From Chromohalobacter beijerinckii (GTDB lineage: Bacteria > Pseudomonadota > Gammaproteobacteria > Pseudomonadales > Halomonadaceae): a DNA stretch of 64,000 nt. The position numbers and the translations under genes were made by a program. The stretch spans positions 34,933 through 98,932 of the forward strand of contig NZ_JAKGAK010000012.1 in assembly GCF_023061185.1 (NCBI RefSeq), read 5' to 3'. The notes under the pieces are model-generated. The model saw only the letters and a list, made by a program, of their open reading frames with translations, searched no databases and had not been told where the DNA came from. Shown piece by piece: positions 9,732 through 19,611 of this stretch; the first letter of the stretch is position 1, and every line of letters begins with the position of its first letter.

Positions 9732-10673
9732 TTATCCCTTGTAGAGCCGAGGATTCATGACGTCGCGCAGCCAGTCGCCAAGCAAGTTGACTACCAGCAC
9801 TAGTACCACGAGGACTGCGCCTGGGATCAGGGTGATCCACCAGGACCCGGACTGTAGATAATCGAAGCCGGACTTGATCAATGAGCCCAGAGAAGGCTGA
9901 GTTTCCGGCATGCCCAAGCCCAGAAAGGAGAGGGCAGCCTCGGAAATGATGGCGTTGGCGATCTGCACGGTCGAGATGACGAAAATCGGCGAGAGCGTGT
10001 TGGGTAAGATGTGGCGGAACATGATCCGACGGTCGCGATACCCCATGACGCGAGCGGCATCCACGTATTCCTTGGAACGCTCGGCCAGCACCGAAGCACG
10101 CACCGTGCGGGCGTATTGCGGCCATTCGGCAAGCCCGATGATCAACACCAGCAGCCAGACGGCGTAGTCGCTATATACGGCACCACCGAACACAGCCTTG
10201 ATCAACGCCCCGACGATGATGGCGACCATCAATGTCGAGAACGACAGCTGAATGTCCGCCAGACGCATCAGAAACGCATCGATCCGGCCACCCAAGTAAC
10301 CGGCCAACAGCCCCACAGTAACGCCGATCAGCGCCTGGAGCATCACTGCACCGAAGCCGATGATCAGCGAGACGCGCGCGCCATAGAGAATCGTCGACAG
10401 CAGGTCACGCCCCTGGGCATCGGTGCCCAAAGGGAAGAGGGCATCAGCGCCGTCGATCCATATGGGAGGAAGCTCGGAGTTAAGGATATTGATCTGGGTG
10501 AGATCGTAGGGGTTCATCGGTGCGAGCCACGGCGCGCAAACCGCCCCCAAGAGAATGCATAGGAAAATGGCCAGGCAGAATTGCGCGATCCAATCACGCT
10601 TGAAGCTGTAGACCAGATAAGAATTACGGAAACGCTTCCAGCGGGAAGGCGTTGTTGCGGTCGTTGTCGTCAT
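9732..10673 (-). CDS. dppC: Peptide ABC transporter permease DppC type
   Basis: This 313-residue inner-membrane permease has an N-terminal membrane segment (about 32-52), a periplasmic stretch, and about five further helices. The permease-ATPase contact motif is seen as EYVDAARVMGYRDRRIMFRHILPN. The region DAQGRDLLS after the first helix is typical of DppC/OppC. Its start overlaps the dppB stop by 4 bp (ATGA), so the two permeases are probably made in equal amounts. Confidence 0.93.
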   Translation of the reverse strand: MTTTTATTPSRWKRFRNSYLVYSFKRDWIAQFCLAIFLCILLGAVCAPWLAPMNPYDLTQINILNSELPPIWIDGADALFPLGTDAQGRDLLSTILYGARVSLIIGFGAVMLQALIGVTVGLLAGYLGGRIDAFLMRLADIQLSFSTLMVAIIVGALIKAVFGGAVYSDYAVWLLVLIIGLAEWPQYARTVRASVLAERSKEYVDAARVMGYRDRRIMFRHILPNTLSPIFVISTVQIANAIISEAALSFLGLGMPETQPSLGSLIKSGFDYLQSGSWWITLIPGAVLVVLVLVVNLLGDWLRDVMNPRLYKG

Positions 10674-11719
10674 GCCGGCTTCCCTGTCAGTTTCACTGTC
10701 GGATTGACCAGCCCGTAGATCAGATCAACCAGCGTGTTGGTCACCACGAAGATCAAGCCGACAATCATCAGGTAAGTCACGATGAGCGGAATATCTGAGC
10801 GCTGGATGGCTTCGAGGAACATCAGGCCCATACCCGGCCACTGGAAGACGGTCTCGGTCAGGATGGTGTAGGCCACCATGGTGCCGAGCTGCACACCGCC
10901 GACGGTAATGACCGGCAACATAGTGTTCTTGAGTGCATGCACGAAGTAGATACGCTTGAGCGAGATCCCTTTGGCCGTAGCGAACTTGACGTACTCCGAC
11001 TGCAGTACCTCGAGCATTTCGGCACGTATCAGACGAATGAACAGCGGCAGCATGATCGACGCCAACGAAACGGCGGGCAACACCAGGTACGTCAGGCCAT
11101 CGAGGGAGAAGAAGTTGCTATCCCATGTGCCGAAGAGATGCGTCAAGTCGTTGCCACGCCCGTATGACGGCATTCCGCCTTCGGTGGACAGTAAACCGTT
11201 GAGCCATTGCCCCCATCCCGTACCCGACGGAAATGGTGAGAAGTCGACGCCGATCGCGAAGAGTTGAATCAACATGATGGCCGTCAAGAAGACGGGGATC
11301 GAAATACCGATGATAGACACGCTCATGAAAAAGCGTGACAAGGCTGATCGCGGGCGTATGGCACAGTAGACCCCGATGGGCACCGAGAACACCACTATGA
11401 TCAGTGTCGCAGCAATCACCAGTTCCAGCGTCGCCGGTAAATGGCGCTGAATGACCTCTGTCGTCGGTTCATTGAAAAAGTATGAATAACCGAAATCGCC
11501 TTGTAGAGCGTTGACTGCGAAGCGGCCGTACTGCACGAGGAAGGAGTCGTTGAGCCCCAGTTCTTCTCGCAGTTCGGCCCGCTGGCTCTCCGGCACGGAC
11601 TGTCCCACCATCTGCTGGATGGGATCGCCCAGATTGCTCTGGATGGCGAAACTGATAACGCTGATGACGAACATGACCACGAAGGCATGCATCAGTCGCT
11701 TGATCAGAAAAGCGATCAT
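10670..11719 (-). CDS. dppB: Peptide ABC transporter permease DppB type
   Basis: This 349-residue inner-membrane permease starts with the DppB-type helix (MIAFLIKRLMHAFVVMFVIS), has the conserved LGDP followed by a periplasmic stretch, and ends with the EAA-like loop (EYVKFATAKGISLKRIYFVHALKN) and a final helix pair. It begins 121 bp after the dppA stop, a gap that contains a hairpin; such gaps usually allow more binding protein than permease to be made. Confidence 0.92.
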   Translation of the reverse strand: MIAFLIKRLMHAFVVMFVISVISFAIQSNLGDPIQQMVGQSVPESQRAELREELGLNDSFLVQYGRFAVNALQGDFGYSYFFNEPTTEVIQRHLPATLELVIAATLIIVVFSVPIGVYCAIRPRSALSRFFMSVSIIGISIPVFLTAIMLIQLFAIGVDFSPFPSGTGWGQWLNGLLSTEGGMPSYGRGNDLTHLFGTWDSNFFSLDGLTYLVLPAVSLASIMLPLFIRLIRAEMLEVLQSEYVKFATAKGISLKRIYFVHALKNTMLPVITVGGVQLGTMVAYTILTETVFQWPGMGLMFLEAIQRSDIPLIVTYLMIVGLIFVVTNTLVDLIYGLVNPTVKLTGKPA

Positions 11720-11807
11720 GGATGGCGTGTCCTGTTAAACGGGCATCTCCGTCCCATGCCCTGAGAGGGCCGGGGCGGAGAAACATCGTGGATGGGAATA
11801 GGGCAAC

Positions 11808-11823
11808 GCCGCCCAATGGCGGC
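11808..11823 (-). other. Small GC-rich hairpin between dppA and dppB
   Basis: A perfect 6-bp stem (GCCGCC/GGCGGC) with a 4-nt loop lies 17 bp past the dppA stop. Without a T-run it is more likely an mRNA-stabilising or attenuating hairpin than a full terminator, which would fit higher expression of the binding protein. Confidence 0.4.
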
Positions 11824-11840
11824 ATTGCATGGTCGCGCCC

Positions 11841-13427
11841 TTACTGCTCGACCACGAGATCCCCGAGATACGGGAAGTTCATGACGTTCACCACGGGCTC
11901 GAGCTTGACGTTTTTCTTCGCCGCCCAAGCGAGGTCCTGCCAGTGCAACGGCATGAAGGCGGCGTCGTCATACAGCGCCTTCTCGACTGCTTGCAACATC
12001 TCGGCACGCTTGGCGCGGTCCGTCTCGACATTCGCCTGCGCCACTTTCTCGTCGAGCTCTGGGTTACAGTAGTTAGCCGCGTTGTACTGGCCGGCTCCCG
12101 TCTCGGGGTCCGGGCACTCGGTGAGATACTGGAACAAGTTGGCGGAATCCTCTGTATCGGCGTGCCAGCCGATCATCATGATATCCGCGGCGCGGTCGTC
12201 GAACTCTCCCCAATACTGAGCTTTGGGTAGCGTCTTGAGGTCCACGTCGATATTGATGCGCGACAACATCGTGGCCACCGCTTGGGCGATTTTGGCGTCG
12301 TTCACATAGCGGTTGTTGGGCGCCATCATGGTGACCGAGAAGCCATCTTCGTAGCCGGCTTCCTTCATCAGCTCCTTGGCTTTCTCGACGTCGTAGCGCG
12401 GTTCCAGGCTGTCGTTGTAACCGTCGTAGCCCTTGGGAGAGAGTTGCGCGGCGGGAGTCGCAAAGCCTTTCATCAACCGGTCGGCGATGGCCTGCTGATT
12501 CACTGCGTAGTTGAAGGCCTTGCGGACACGTGGATCCTCGAACGCTTCCACACGCTTCTGGTTGAGCTGCATGAGGATGATGCGAGTGCCAGACATGGTG
12601 GTCAGCTCAACATTCTTGTCGGCTCTGACGCGGTCCAGATCATTGGGCGGCACGGGCGCGATGAAATCGACATCACCGGACAGCAATGCCGACACACGCG
12701 TGGCGTTCTCGCCGATCGGCGTCAGTACGAGACGGTCGACATTGCCCGGGGAATCTTTGTCCCAGTAGTCATCGAAACGTTCGAACTCGACCTTCACCCC
12801 TTGCTGGCGATCCACGACTTCGTAAGGTCCCGTACCGGAAGAGTGGCGAGATGCGAAAGAATCGCCGTTCTTGACGATTTCATCCTTGGGGTCGCCGTCT
12901 TCCGTTTCGCCCGAGTAGTACTCGCTATCCATGGGAAAGATATAGGTCGCGAGGTTGAGAACGAGCGGGTAGGGCTTATGCGTCTTTATTTCGACGGTGT
13001 GCTCATCGATGGCCGTTGCCGAAGCGATGGGATCGAAGATCGCCTTGAAATCGGCACTACGCTTCAGACGATTGATGGTCCAGACCACGTCCTCGGCAGT
13101 AAAGTCGTTACCGGTATGGAACTTGACGCCATCACGCAGCGTGAAGCGCATCGTCTTGTCGTCGATGCGTTCCCAGTCCGCCGCCAGGCGCGGTTCGAAT
13201 TTGACATCTTTCGTCCAGCGCACGAGGGGATCGTGCGTCAGATGTGAAAGCTGCAGGATGCCACCGGAGAGCTGTTCATGGATGTCCAACGACACCGGGT
13301 CGGCATCGTAGGCCATACGCAATGTCACGGGGTCGCTATCGCTGGACGAATCTTGCGCCAGTGCGGGTAGGGGAAGCACGACGGAGGCGCCCAGCAGCGA
13401 AGCCAGGAGAGTCTTCTTATCGATCAT
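11841..13427 (-). CDS. dppA: Periplasmic peptide-binding protein, DppA/OppA type (SBP family 5)
   Basis: This 528-residue solute-binding protein delivers peptides to the DppBCDF membrane complex. A Sec signal peptide is visible (MIDKKTLLASLLGASVVLPL followed by PALAQD, cleavage after ALA). The family-5 signature region is present (LSHLTHDPLVRWTKD, then LRDGVKFHTGNDFTAEDVVWT). The C-terminus has the usual DPETGAGQYNAANYCNPELDEKVAQA segment. It is the first gene of the operon. The mature protein is very acidic, as expected for a halophile periplasm. Substrate could be di- or oligopeptides; the sequence alone does not decide. Confidence 0.92.
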   Translation of the reverse strand: MIDKKTLLASLLGASVVLPLPALAQDSSSDSDPVTLRMAYDADPVSLDIHEQLSGGILQLSHLTHDPLVRWTKDVKFEPRLAADWERIDDKTMRFTLRDGVKFHTGNDFTAEDVVWTINRLKRSADFKAIFDPIASATAIDEHTVEIKTHKPYPLVLNLATYIFPMDSEYYSGETEDGDPKDEIVKNGDSFASRHSSGTGPYEVVDRQQGVKVEFERFDDYWDKDSPGNVDRLVLTPIGENATRVSALLSGDVDFIAPVPPNDLDRVRADKNVELTTMSGTRIILMQLNQKRVEAFEDPRVRKAFNYAVNQQAIADRLMKGFATPAAQLSPKGYDGYNDSLEPRYDVEKAKELMKEAGYEDGFSVTMMAPNNRYVNDAKIAQAVATMLSRINIDVDLKTLPKAQYWGEFDDRAADIMMIGWHADTEDSANLFQYLTECPDPETGAGQYNAANYCNPELDEKVAQANVETDRAKRAEMLQAVEKALYDDAAFMPLHWQDLAWAAKKNVKLEPVVNVMNFPYLGDLVVEQ

Positions 13428-13570
13428 GTTGAAGCCCTATTGTGTATTGTTATGCGACGAGAATCGTCAGCTTCAACATAAAGAGCTTTGCTGGCAGACG
13501 ACAATCGAAATCTTGATGGTCGCCATTCGTTAGATGAATAACTCCGCTCCGGCGGCTTCTTCTGAGTAGC

Positions 13571-14203
13571 TTAGACGCGGTCGAAACGGTGAATGTGTGA
13601 GGCTTCGTCGAGTTGCGATACCGTGCACTCGAGATCGGTCACACAGCCATCGGACAAGCCGTAGACCCAGCCATGGACCGATAGGTTCTGGCCCCGCTGC
13701 CAAGCACGTTGCACAACCTTCGTGCGGCACAGGTTGGCAACTTGCGCGCGCACGTTGAGCTCGCACATCCGGTCGACCTTTTCGTCGAACGATAGTGGCG
13801 CAAGAGCCTCGCGGTTGACGCTGTATAGCTCGCGTACGCTGTGCAGCCAATAATCGATCATGCCGTTGTCGCCATCGGAGATCGCGGCACGCACGCCACC
13901 ACAACCATAATGGCCCACTACCATGATGTGCTCGACCTGCAACACATCAACCGCGAACTGCACTACCGATAGCGCGTTCATGTCATTGTGGTACAGCAGG
14001 TTGGCCACATTGCGGTGCACGAACACTTCGCCCGGTGGCAAATCGATGATCTGGTTAGCGGGCACGCGGCTGTCCGAGCACCCGATCCACAGATAGTCGG
14101 GATTCTGCTGATGCGACAAGCGCTCGAAGAATTCCGGGTCACGCTCACTTACGCTGGCGGCCCATTGGCGATTCTGTTCCAACAGCTTCTTGATATCGCT
14201 CAT
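13571..14203 (-). CDS. can: Beta-class carbonic anhydrase
   Basis: It interconverts CO2 and bicarbonate in the cytoplasm. The 210-residue protein has the zinc ligands of E. coli Can at the same numbers: Cys42 and Asp44 in CSDSR, His98 and Cys101 in GHYGCGG. The start at 14203 (MSDIKKLLEQ) follows a purine-rich AAGAGAT; an upstream in-frame ATG would add an unusual 11-residue leader. It is divergent from gor and separated from dppA by 143 bp, in which I see no clear terminator for this gene. Confidence 0.95.
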   Translation of the reverse strand: MSDIKKLLEQNRQWAASVSERDPEFFERLSHQQNPDYLWIGCSDSRVPANQIIDLPPGEVFVHRNVANLLYHNDMNALSVVQFAVDVLQVEHIMVVGHYGCGGVRAAISDGDNGMIDYWLHSVRELYSVNREALAPLSFDEKVDRMCELNVRAQVANLCRTKVVQRAWQRGQNLSVHGWVYGLSDGCVTDLECTVSQLDEASHIHRFDRV

Positions 14204-14332
14204 GTAAATCTCTTCATGCAGGGGGTATCCAAGCAACTTTTACCCCCTGTGCCACCAAGCGTCAATCTAGCCCCTCCCTGAGCGTTCGCCGGACTGTTAT
14301 CATCTGCGTCATCGAAAAGTCAGGAGATCGAC

Positions 14333-15697
14333 GTGGCTCAGTACGATTACGACCTATTTGTCATCGGCGCGGGCTCCGGTGGAGTACGCGCCGCACGCAC
14401 GGCGGCTGCTACAGGGGCGCGCGTCGCCATTGCCGAAGACCGCTATCTGGGTGGCACCTGTGTGAATGTCGGGTGTGTGCCTAAGAAGCTTTATTCCTAT
14501 GCGGCGCATTTCCATGATGCCTTCGAGGATAGTGCCGGCTTCGGTTGGACGCTGCCCGAAGCACCGCGCTTTGACTGGGCGACGTTGCGCGACAACAAGG
14601 TCGAGGAGATCAAGCGCCTCAACGGTATCTACGGGCGTTTGCTCGAAGGTGCCAACGTCATGCTACTCAATGGTCGCGCTCGGATTACCGGGCCTCATAG
14701 CGTCGAGATCAACGGCGAGACGGTCTCCGCCGAAAAGATTCTGGTAGCGACCGGCGGCTGGCCCTGGGTTCCCGATATCGAGGGGGCGGAACATGCCGTG
14801 GATTCCAATCGCGTCTTCGATCTGGAAACCTTTCCCGAGCGCTTCCTGGTACTCGGCGGCGGTTACATTGCGGTCGAGTTCGCCAGCATCTTCAACGGGC
14901 TCGGTAGCGATGCACACCTGGTTTATCGCGGCGAACTGTTCCTGCGCGGCTTCGATCGTGAAGTCCGTGAGTTCACCCGCGACGAGATGCAGAAGAAGGG
15001 CGTCAACCTGCACTTCGAGACCACCATCGAGCGTATCGAGCCGGTCGGCGATGCCTACCGCGTGAGCCTGACTAACGGCGAAACACTGGAAGTGGACGTC
15101 GTGCTGGCGGCCACCGGACGCCGCCCGAACCTAACCGGTCTGGGACTCGACGAGCTGGATATCGCGCTCAATCCCGATGGTACCGTGAAGGTCGACGAGC
15201 GTTATCAAACCTCAGAACCGTCGATCCTGGCGCTGGGCGACGTAACCGGTGGTCCCGAACTTACCCCTGTGGCGCTTGCCGAGGCCATGCATCTCGTTCA
15301 GCACCATTACGGGGATGCAACGCCGGGGCCCTTGGATTATCAGGACATCGCCACGGCAGTCTTCTGTCACCCCAATATCGGCACAGTCGGTCTGAGCGAA
15401 GAAGAAGCGCGCGAGCAGTGCGAAGCTGGAGTGCGCATCTATCGCGCTGACTTCCGCCCCATGAAGCACACGCTCTCAGGCAGTCAGGAACGTTGCCTGA
15501 TGAAGTTAGTCGTTGATGACGCAACCGATCGTGTAGTCGGCGCTCACATGGTGGGCGACGATGCCGGCGAACTCATCCAGGGGATTGCCATCGCCGTGCG
15601 CGCACGCCTGACCAAGACCGACTTTGACGCCACGGTGGGCATTCATCCCACGAGTGCTGAAGAGTTCGTCACCATGCGCTCCTTGTCACGTCGCTAG
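14333..15697 (+). CDS. gor: Glutathione-disulfide reductase
   Basis: This is a 454-residue FAD flavoenzyme that regenerates reduced glutathione with NADPH. It has the FAD motif [10 protein letters not shown], the redox disulfide Cys43/Cys48 in [13 protein letters not shown], a second nucleotide-binding fold [18 protein letters not shown], and the C-terminal active-site histidine in [10 protein letters not shown]. Basic residues after the second fold ([12 protein letters not shown]) fit NADPH. The start is GTG at 14333 behind AGGAG (14321-14325). A strong terminator follows 22 bp after the stop. Confidence 0.95.
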   Translation: MAQYDYDLFVIGAGSGGVRAARTAAATGARVAIAEDRYLGGTCVNVGCVPKKLYSYAAHFHDAFEDSAGFGWTLPEAPRFDWATLRDNKVEEIKRLNGIYGRLLEGANVMLLNGRARITGPHSVEINGETVSAEKILVATGGWPWVPDIEGAEHAVDSNRVFDLETFPERFLVLGGGYIAVEFASIFNGLGSDAHLVYRGELFLRGFDREVREFTRDEMQKKGVNLHFETTIERIEPVGDAYRVSLTNGETLEVDVVLAATGRRPNLTGLGLDELDIALNPDGTVKVDERYQTSEPSILALGDVTGGPELTPVALAEAMHLVQHHYGDATPGPLDYQDIATAVFCHPNIGTVGLSEEEAREQCEAGVRIYRADFRPMKHTLSGSQERCLMKLVVDDATDRVVGAHMVGDDAGELIQGIAIAVRARLTKTDFDATVGIHPTSAEEFVTMRSLSRR

Positions 15698-15719
15698 CGA
15701 TGTGATGCAGTTTCGGATA

Positions 15720-15749
15720 GCAAACGGGCCACCTCGGTGGCCCGTTTGC
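15720..15749 (+). terminator. Terminator after gor
   Basis: Perfect inverted repeat with 14-bp arms (15720-15733, GCAAACGGGCCACC; 15736-15749, its complement) around TC; the real loop is a few bases larger. It ends the gor transcript and insulates the ect promoters downstream. Confidence 0.85.
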
Positions 15750-15857
15750 GTTGATACCCGACAACGAGGCCTCTTCACGCAATGCATGCATACGACTCAT
15801 GATTGACTAAACTAAGAGCAGTCGGAGTTACATGAGCTCAGGATAGCGGCGCATTCC

Positions 15858-15880
15858 ATATGCGCATATCCAAGTATAAT
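15858..15880 (+). promoter_or_regulatory. Candidate upstream ectA promoter with palindrome
   Basis: A consensus -10 hexamer TATAAT lies at 15875-15880. No good -35 is seen at normal spacing. Just upstream, where RNA polymerase would sit, is a perfect 12-bp palindrome ATATGCGCATAT (15858-15869). A strong -10 with a weak -35 and an adjacent palindrome suggests an activated or stress-sigma promoter; ectABC of C. salexigens is known to have several promoters upstream of ectA, but I cannot map them here. Confidence 0.45.
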
Positions 15881-15919
15881 GTGTGTTTATGTGATTACGA
15901 CATGACGATAACGACTTAT

Positions 15920-15948
15920 TTGATCAATGCATAAGCCGCTGTTATTAT
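15920..15948 (+). promoter_or_regulatory. Sigma-70-like ectA proximal promoter
   Basis: The sequence TTGATC (15920-15925), 17-bp spacer, TATTAT (15943-15948) is a good match to a vegetative promoter. Transcription would start near 15955, giving a leader of about 25 nt before ectA. Confidence 0.55.
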
Positions 15949-15981
15949 TGCGAACACATTCGCCATTAGCGAAAAATGGAT

Positions 15982-17846
<1,865 letters not shown>

Positions 17847-17915
17847 GCCGGAATGCATTGTTCGTTAGTTCACTAAGTTGTCATCGTCACATGCGTTACA
17901 GTGGACATTGGATGC

Positions 17916-17935
17916 GGCCCGCGAGATCGCGGGCC
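17916..17935 (+). terminator. Terminator-like hairpin between ectB and ectC
   Basis: GGCCCGCG (17916-17923), a 4-nt loop and CGCGGGCC (17928-17935) form a perfect 8-bp GC-only stem followed by CTTTATTG. It resembles a weak intrinsic terminator or a processing hairpin inside the operon, in a 119-bp gap that is long compared with the 20 bp between ectA and ectB. Confidence 0.6.
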
Positions 17936-17965
17936 CTTTATTGAGACCATAGAGGATTGCGCTAC

Positions 17966-18361
17966 ATGATCGTCCGTAACCTGGAAGAGTGCCGCAAAAC
18001 CGAGCGTTTCGTTGAAGCCGATAACGGCAACTGGGATAGCACGCGACTGGTGCTGGCCAACGATAACGTTGGCTTCTCGTTCAACATTACCCGTATTCAT
18101 CCGGGCACTGAGACACACATTCATTACAAGCATCACTTCGAGGCGGTTTTCTGCTACGAAGGCGAAGGCGAAGTCGAAACGCTGGCCGATGGCAAGATCC
18201 ATCCCATCAAGGCCGGCGACATGTACTTGCTCGACCAGCATGACGAGCACCTGCTGCGTGGCAAGGAAAAAGGCATCACCGTAGCATGCGTGTTCAATCC
18301 TGCCTTGACCGGCCGCGAAGTGCACCGCGAAGATGGCTCCTACGCGCCAGTCGACGAATAA
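17966..18361 (+). CDS. ectC: L-ectoine synthase EctC
   Basis: EctC closes the ring of N-gamma-acetyl-diaminobutyrate to give ectoine. The 131-residue protein is a small metal-dependent cupin, with the cupin residues in [22 protein letters not shown] and the second cupin box in [19 protein letters not shown] 17966 behind AGAGGA gives the standard N-terminus [18 protein letters not shown]; a TTG three codons earlier is unlikely. It ends 23 bp before a strong terminator. No ectoine hydroxylase (ectD) follows. Confidence 0.97.
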   Translation: MIVRNLEECRKTERFVEADNGNWDSTRLVLANDNVGFSFNITRIHPGTETHIHYKHHFEAVFCYEGEGEVETLADGKIHPIKAGDMYLLDQHDEHLLRGKEKGITVACVFNPALTGREVHREDGSYAPVDE

Positions 18362-18384
18362 GCGCTAGCGTCTAGTATGTCCGC

Positions 18385-18417
18385 AAAACGCTGCCTTATC
18401 CGGCAGCGTTTTCTTTT
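18385..18417 (+). terminator. Rho-independent terminator of ectABC
   Basis: An 11-bp stem (18385-18395, AAAACGCTGCC; complement at 18402-18412) with a 6-nt loop is followed by a T-rich run (TTTTCTTTTT). This is a textbook intrinsic terminator. Confidence 0.92.
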
Positions 18418-18450
18418 TGTGCGTGAGTGGGCGATGAAACCATCGAAGAC

Positions 18451-18489
18451 GCCGCTCAACACTATGATGGGCCGCTCAACACTATGATG
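18451..18489. repeat. Two tandem copies of a 19-bp unit, 20-bp period
   Basis: The 19-bp unit GCCGCTCAACACTATGATG occurs at 18451-18469 and 18471-18489 with one base between. It lies in the 338-bp gap between ectC and the next gene. The rest of that gap holds the ect terminator and, around 18537-18571, an AT-rich stretch that could carry the promoter of the downstream module. No coding potential is evident in it. Confidence 0.9.
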
Positions 18490-18699
18490 AATCGTGTTGG
18501 TGATTGTACCCATAAAGACAAACCCTCGAGTTCGCATAATATATATTATGTTAAATTCTATATTTATCTTGTGCCAGTAATGGACATCCCAGCAACCAAC
18601 TCCGTATGATCAAGCGCGATTTTGTTCAGGTGCCTGAGCCCCACGCCCTCTCGTTTCGTTTCAATGCGTTGCCAAGATGGCCCTAGACAGGAAAATGCT

Positions 18700-19533
18700 A
18701 TGCGCTCCCGCTCGTTATTTATTTCCGCTTTGTGTGTTGGTGTACTGACACTCGCAGGCTGTGCCGTACCACAAGCGACACATCATACCGACGACTTGAC
18801 CGAGACGGCTTTCAACCAACGTCTGGAGAGCCTAGAAAGTAATCTGGCGCTACGCTGCTCGACTCAAACCGAGCTATTACGCGTTCAAGCCGAGCGTGCG
18901 CAGCGCATCGGTGACAATGTGCGGGCTAATGGCAAGCTGCTGCGTCATTTACGCGCCGATGTCGAGAATATCGGCCAAGAACCTCGCGTAGTGACCACAT
19001 GCCCCATCGAGCGCAGCGATACTGCCAGCAAGGAAATGCTGGGTCGCAATGAATGGGTTGGCTTCCCCACGGTCGGCACCTACCTCAAGGCTCGTGTGGA
19101 CTCCGGTGCTAATACATCCTCGCTCTCGGCGCATGAAGTGACGGAATTCGAACGCGATGGCGAAAGCTGGGTGCGTTTCAAGTTGGCACTCGAAGATGAC
19201 GAGCCAGCCGTCGACGGTATACGTGATGACGCGATCGAGGCACCGGTGACACGCCGCGTCAAAATCATTCAAGCTTCGGGGACCGACAGTCGCCCCGTGA
19301 TCAGCCTGCTGATGACTCTGGGCCCCCTCAAGCAGCGCGTCGAGTTCACGCTCAACGACCGCTCGCATCTCGATTACCCCGTCTTGCTGGGGCGGCGTTT
19401 CTTCATGGATATAGCGCTGATCGACGTCAGCCAGGCCTACATCCATCCGCGGCCGGAATTTCCCGGTGGCAAGAGCGCGTCAGAGGCGGAAAAGGATCAG
19501 CAAGACAACGATAGCGAGGAAGAAGCTCGCTGA
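18700..19533 (+). CDS. Lipoprotein with RimK-associated retropepsin-like (Zn_protease, DUF785) domain
   Basis: The 277-residue protein begins with a lipoprotein signal (hydrophobic segment ending LTLAGC, lipidated Cys21), so it should be membrane-anchored facing the periplasm. After a short helical linker, the C-terminal half (about 115-265) matches the family often annotated as ATP-dependent zinc protease near RimK ligases; its motif DSGANTSSL (Asp134) is like the D-T/S-G-A of retropepsin-type aspartic proteases. The tail is acidic and low complexity. ATG 18700 follows AGGAAA. It is the first gene of a module with the 7TM and ATP-grasp proteins. The peptidase activity is inferred, not demonstrated. 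Confidence 0.8.
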   Translation: MRSRSLFISALCVGVLTLAGCAVPQATHHTDDLTETAFNQRLESLESNLALRCSTQTELLRVQAERAQRIGDNVRANGKLLRHLRADVENIGQEPRVVTTCPIERSDTASKEMLGRNEWVGFPTVGTYLKARVDSGANTSSLSAHEVTEFERDGESWVRFKLALEDDEPAVDGIRDDAIEAPVTRRVKIIQASGTDSRPVISLLMTLGPLKQRVEFTLNDRSHLDYPVLLGRRFFMDIALIDVSQAYIHPRPEFPGGKSASEAEKDQQDNDSEEEAR

Positions 19534-19611
19534 GTCGGCGCCCCATGGCGCATCTCGATAACCTCAAGTGGACGGCGTCACGGCGCGCCGCTTTGTCGAC
19601 AAGGATAATGC

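Noticed and set aside
12282..13247. 321-codon plus-strand frame opposite dppA
   Set aside because: It is antisense to a clear solute-binding protein and has no protein-family character; a product of high GC codon bias.
18451..18489. CRISPR-like repeat
   Set aside because: Only two adjacent copies with a one-base gap, no spacers and no cas genes.
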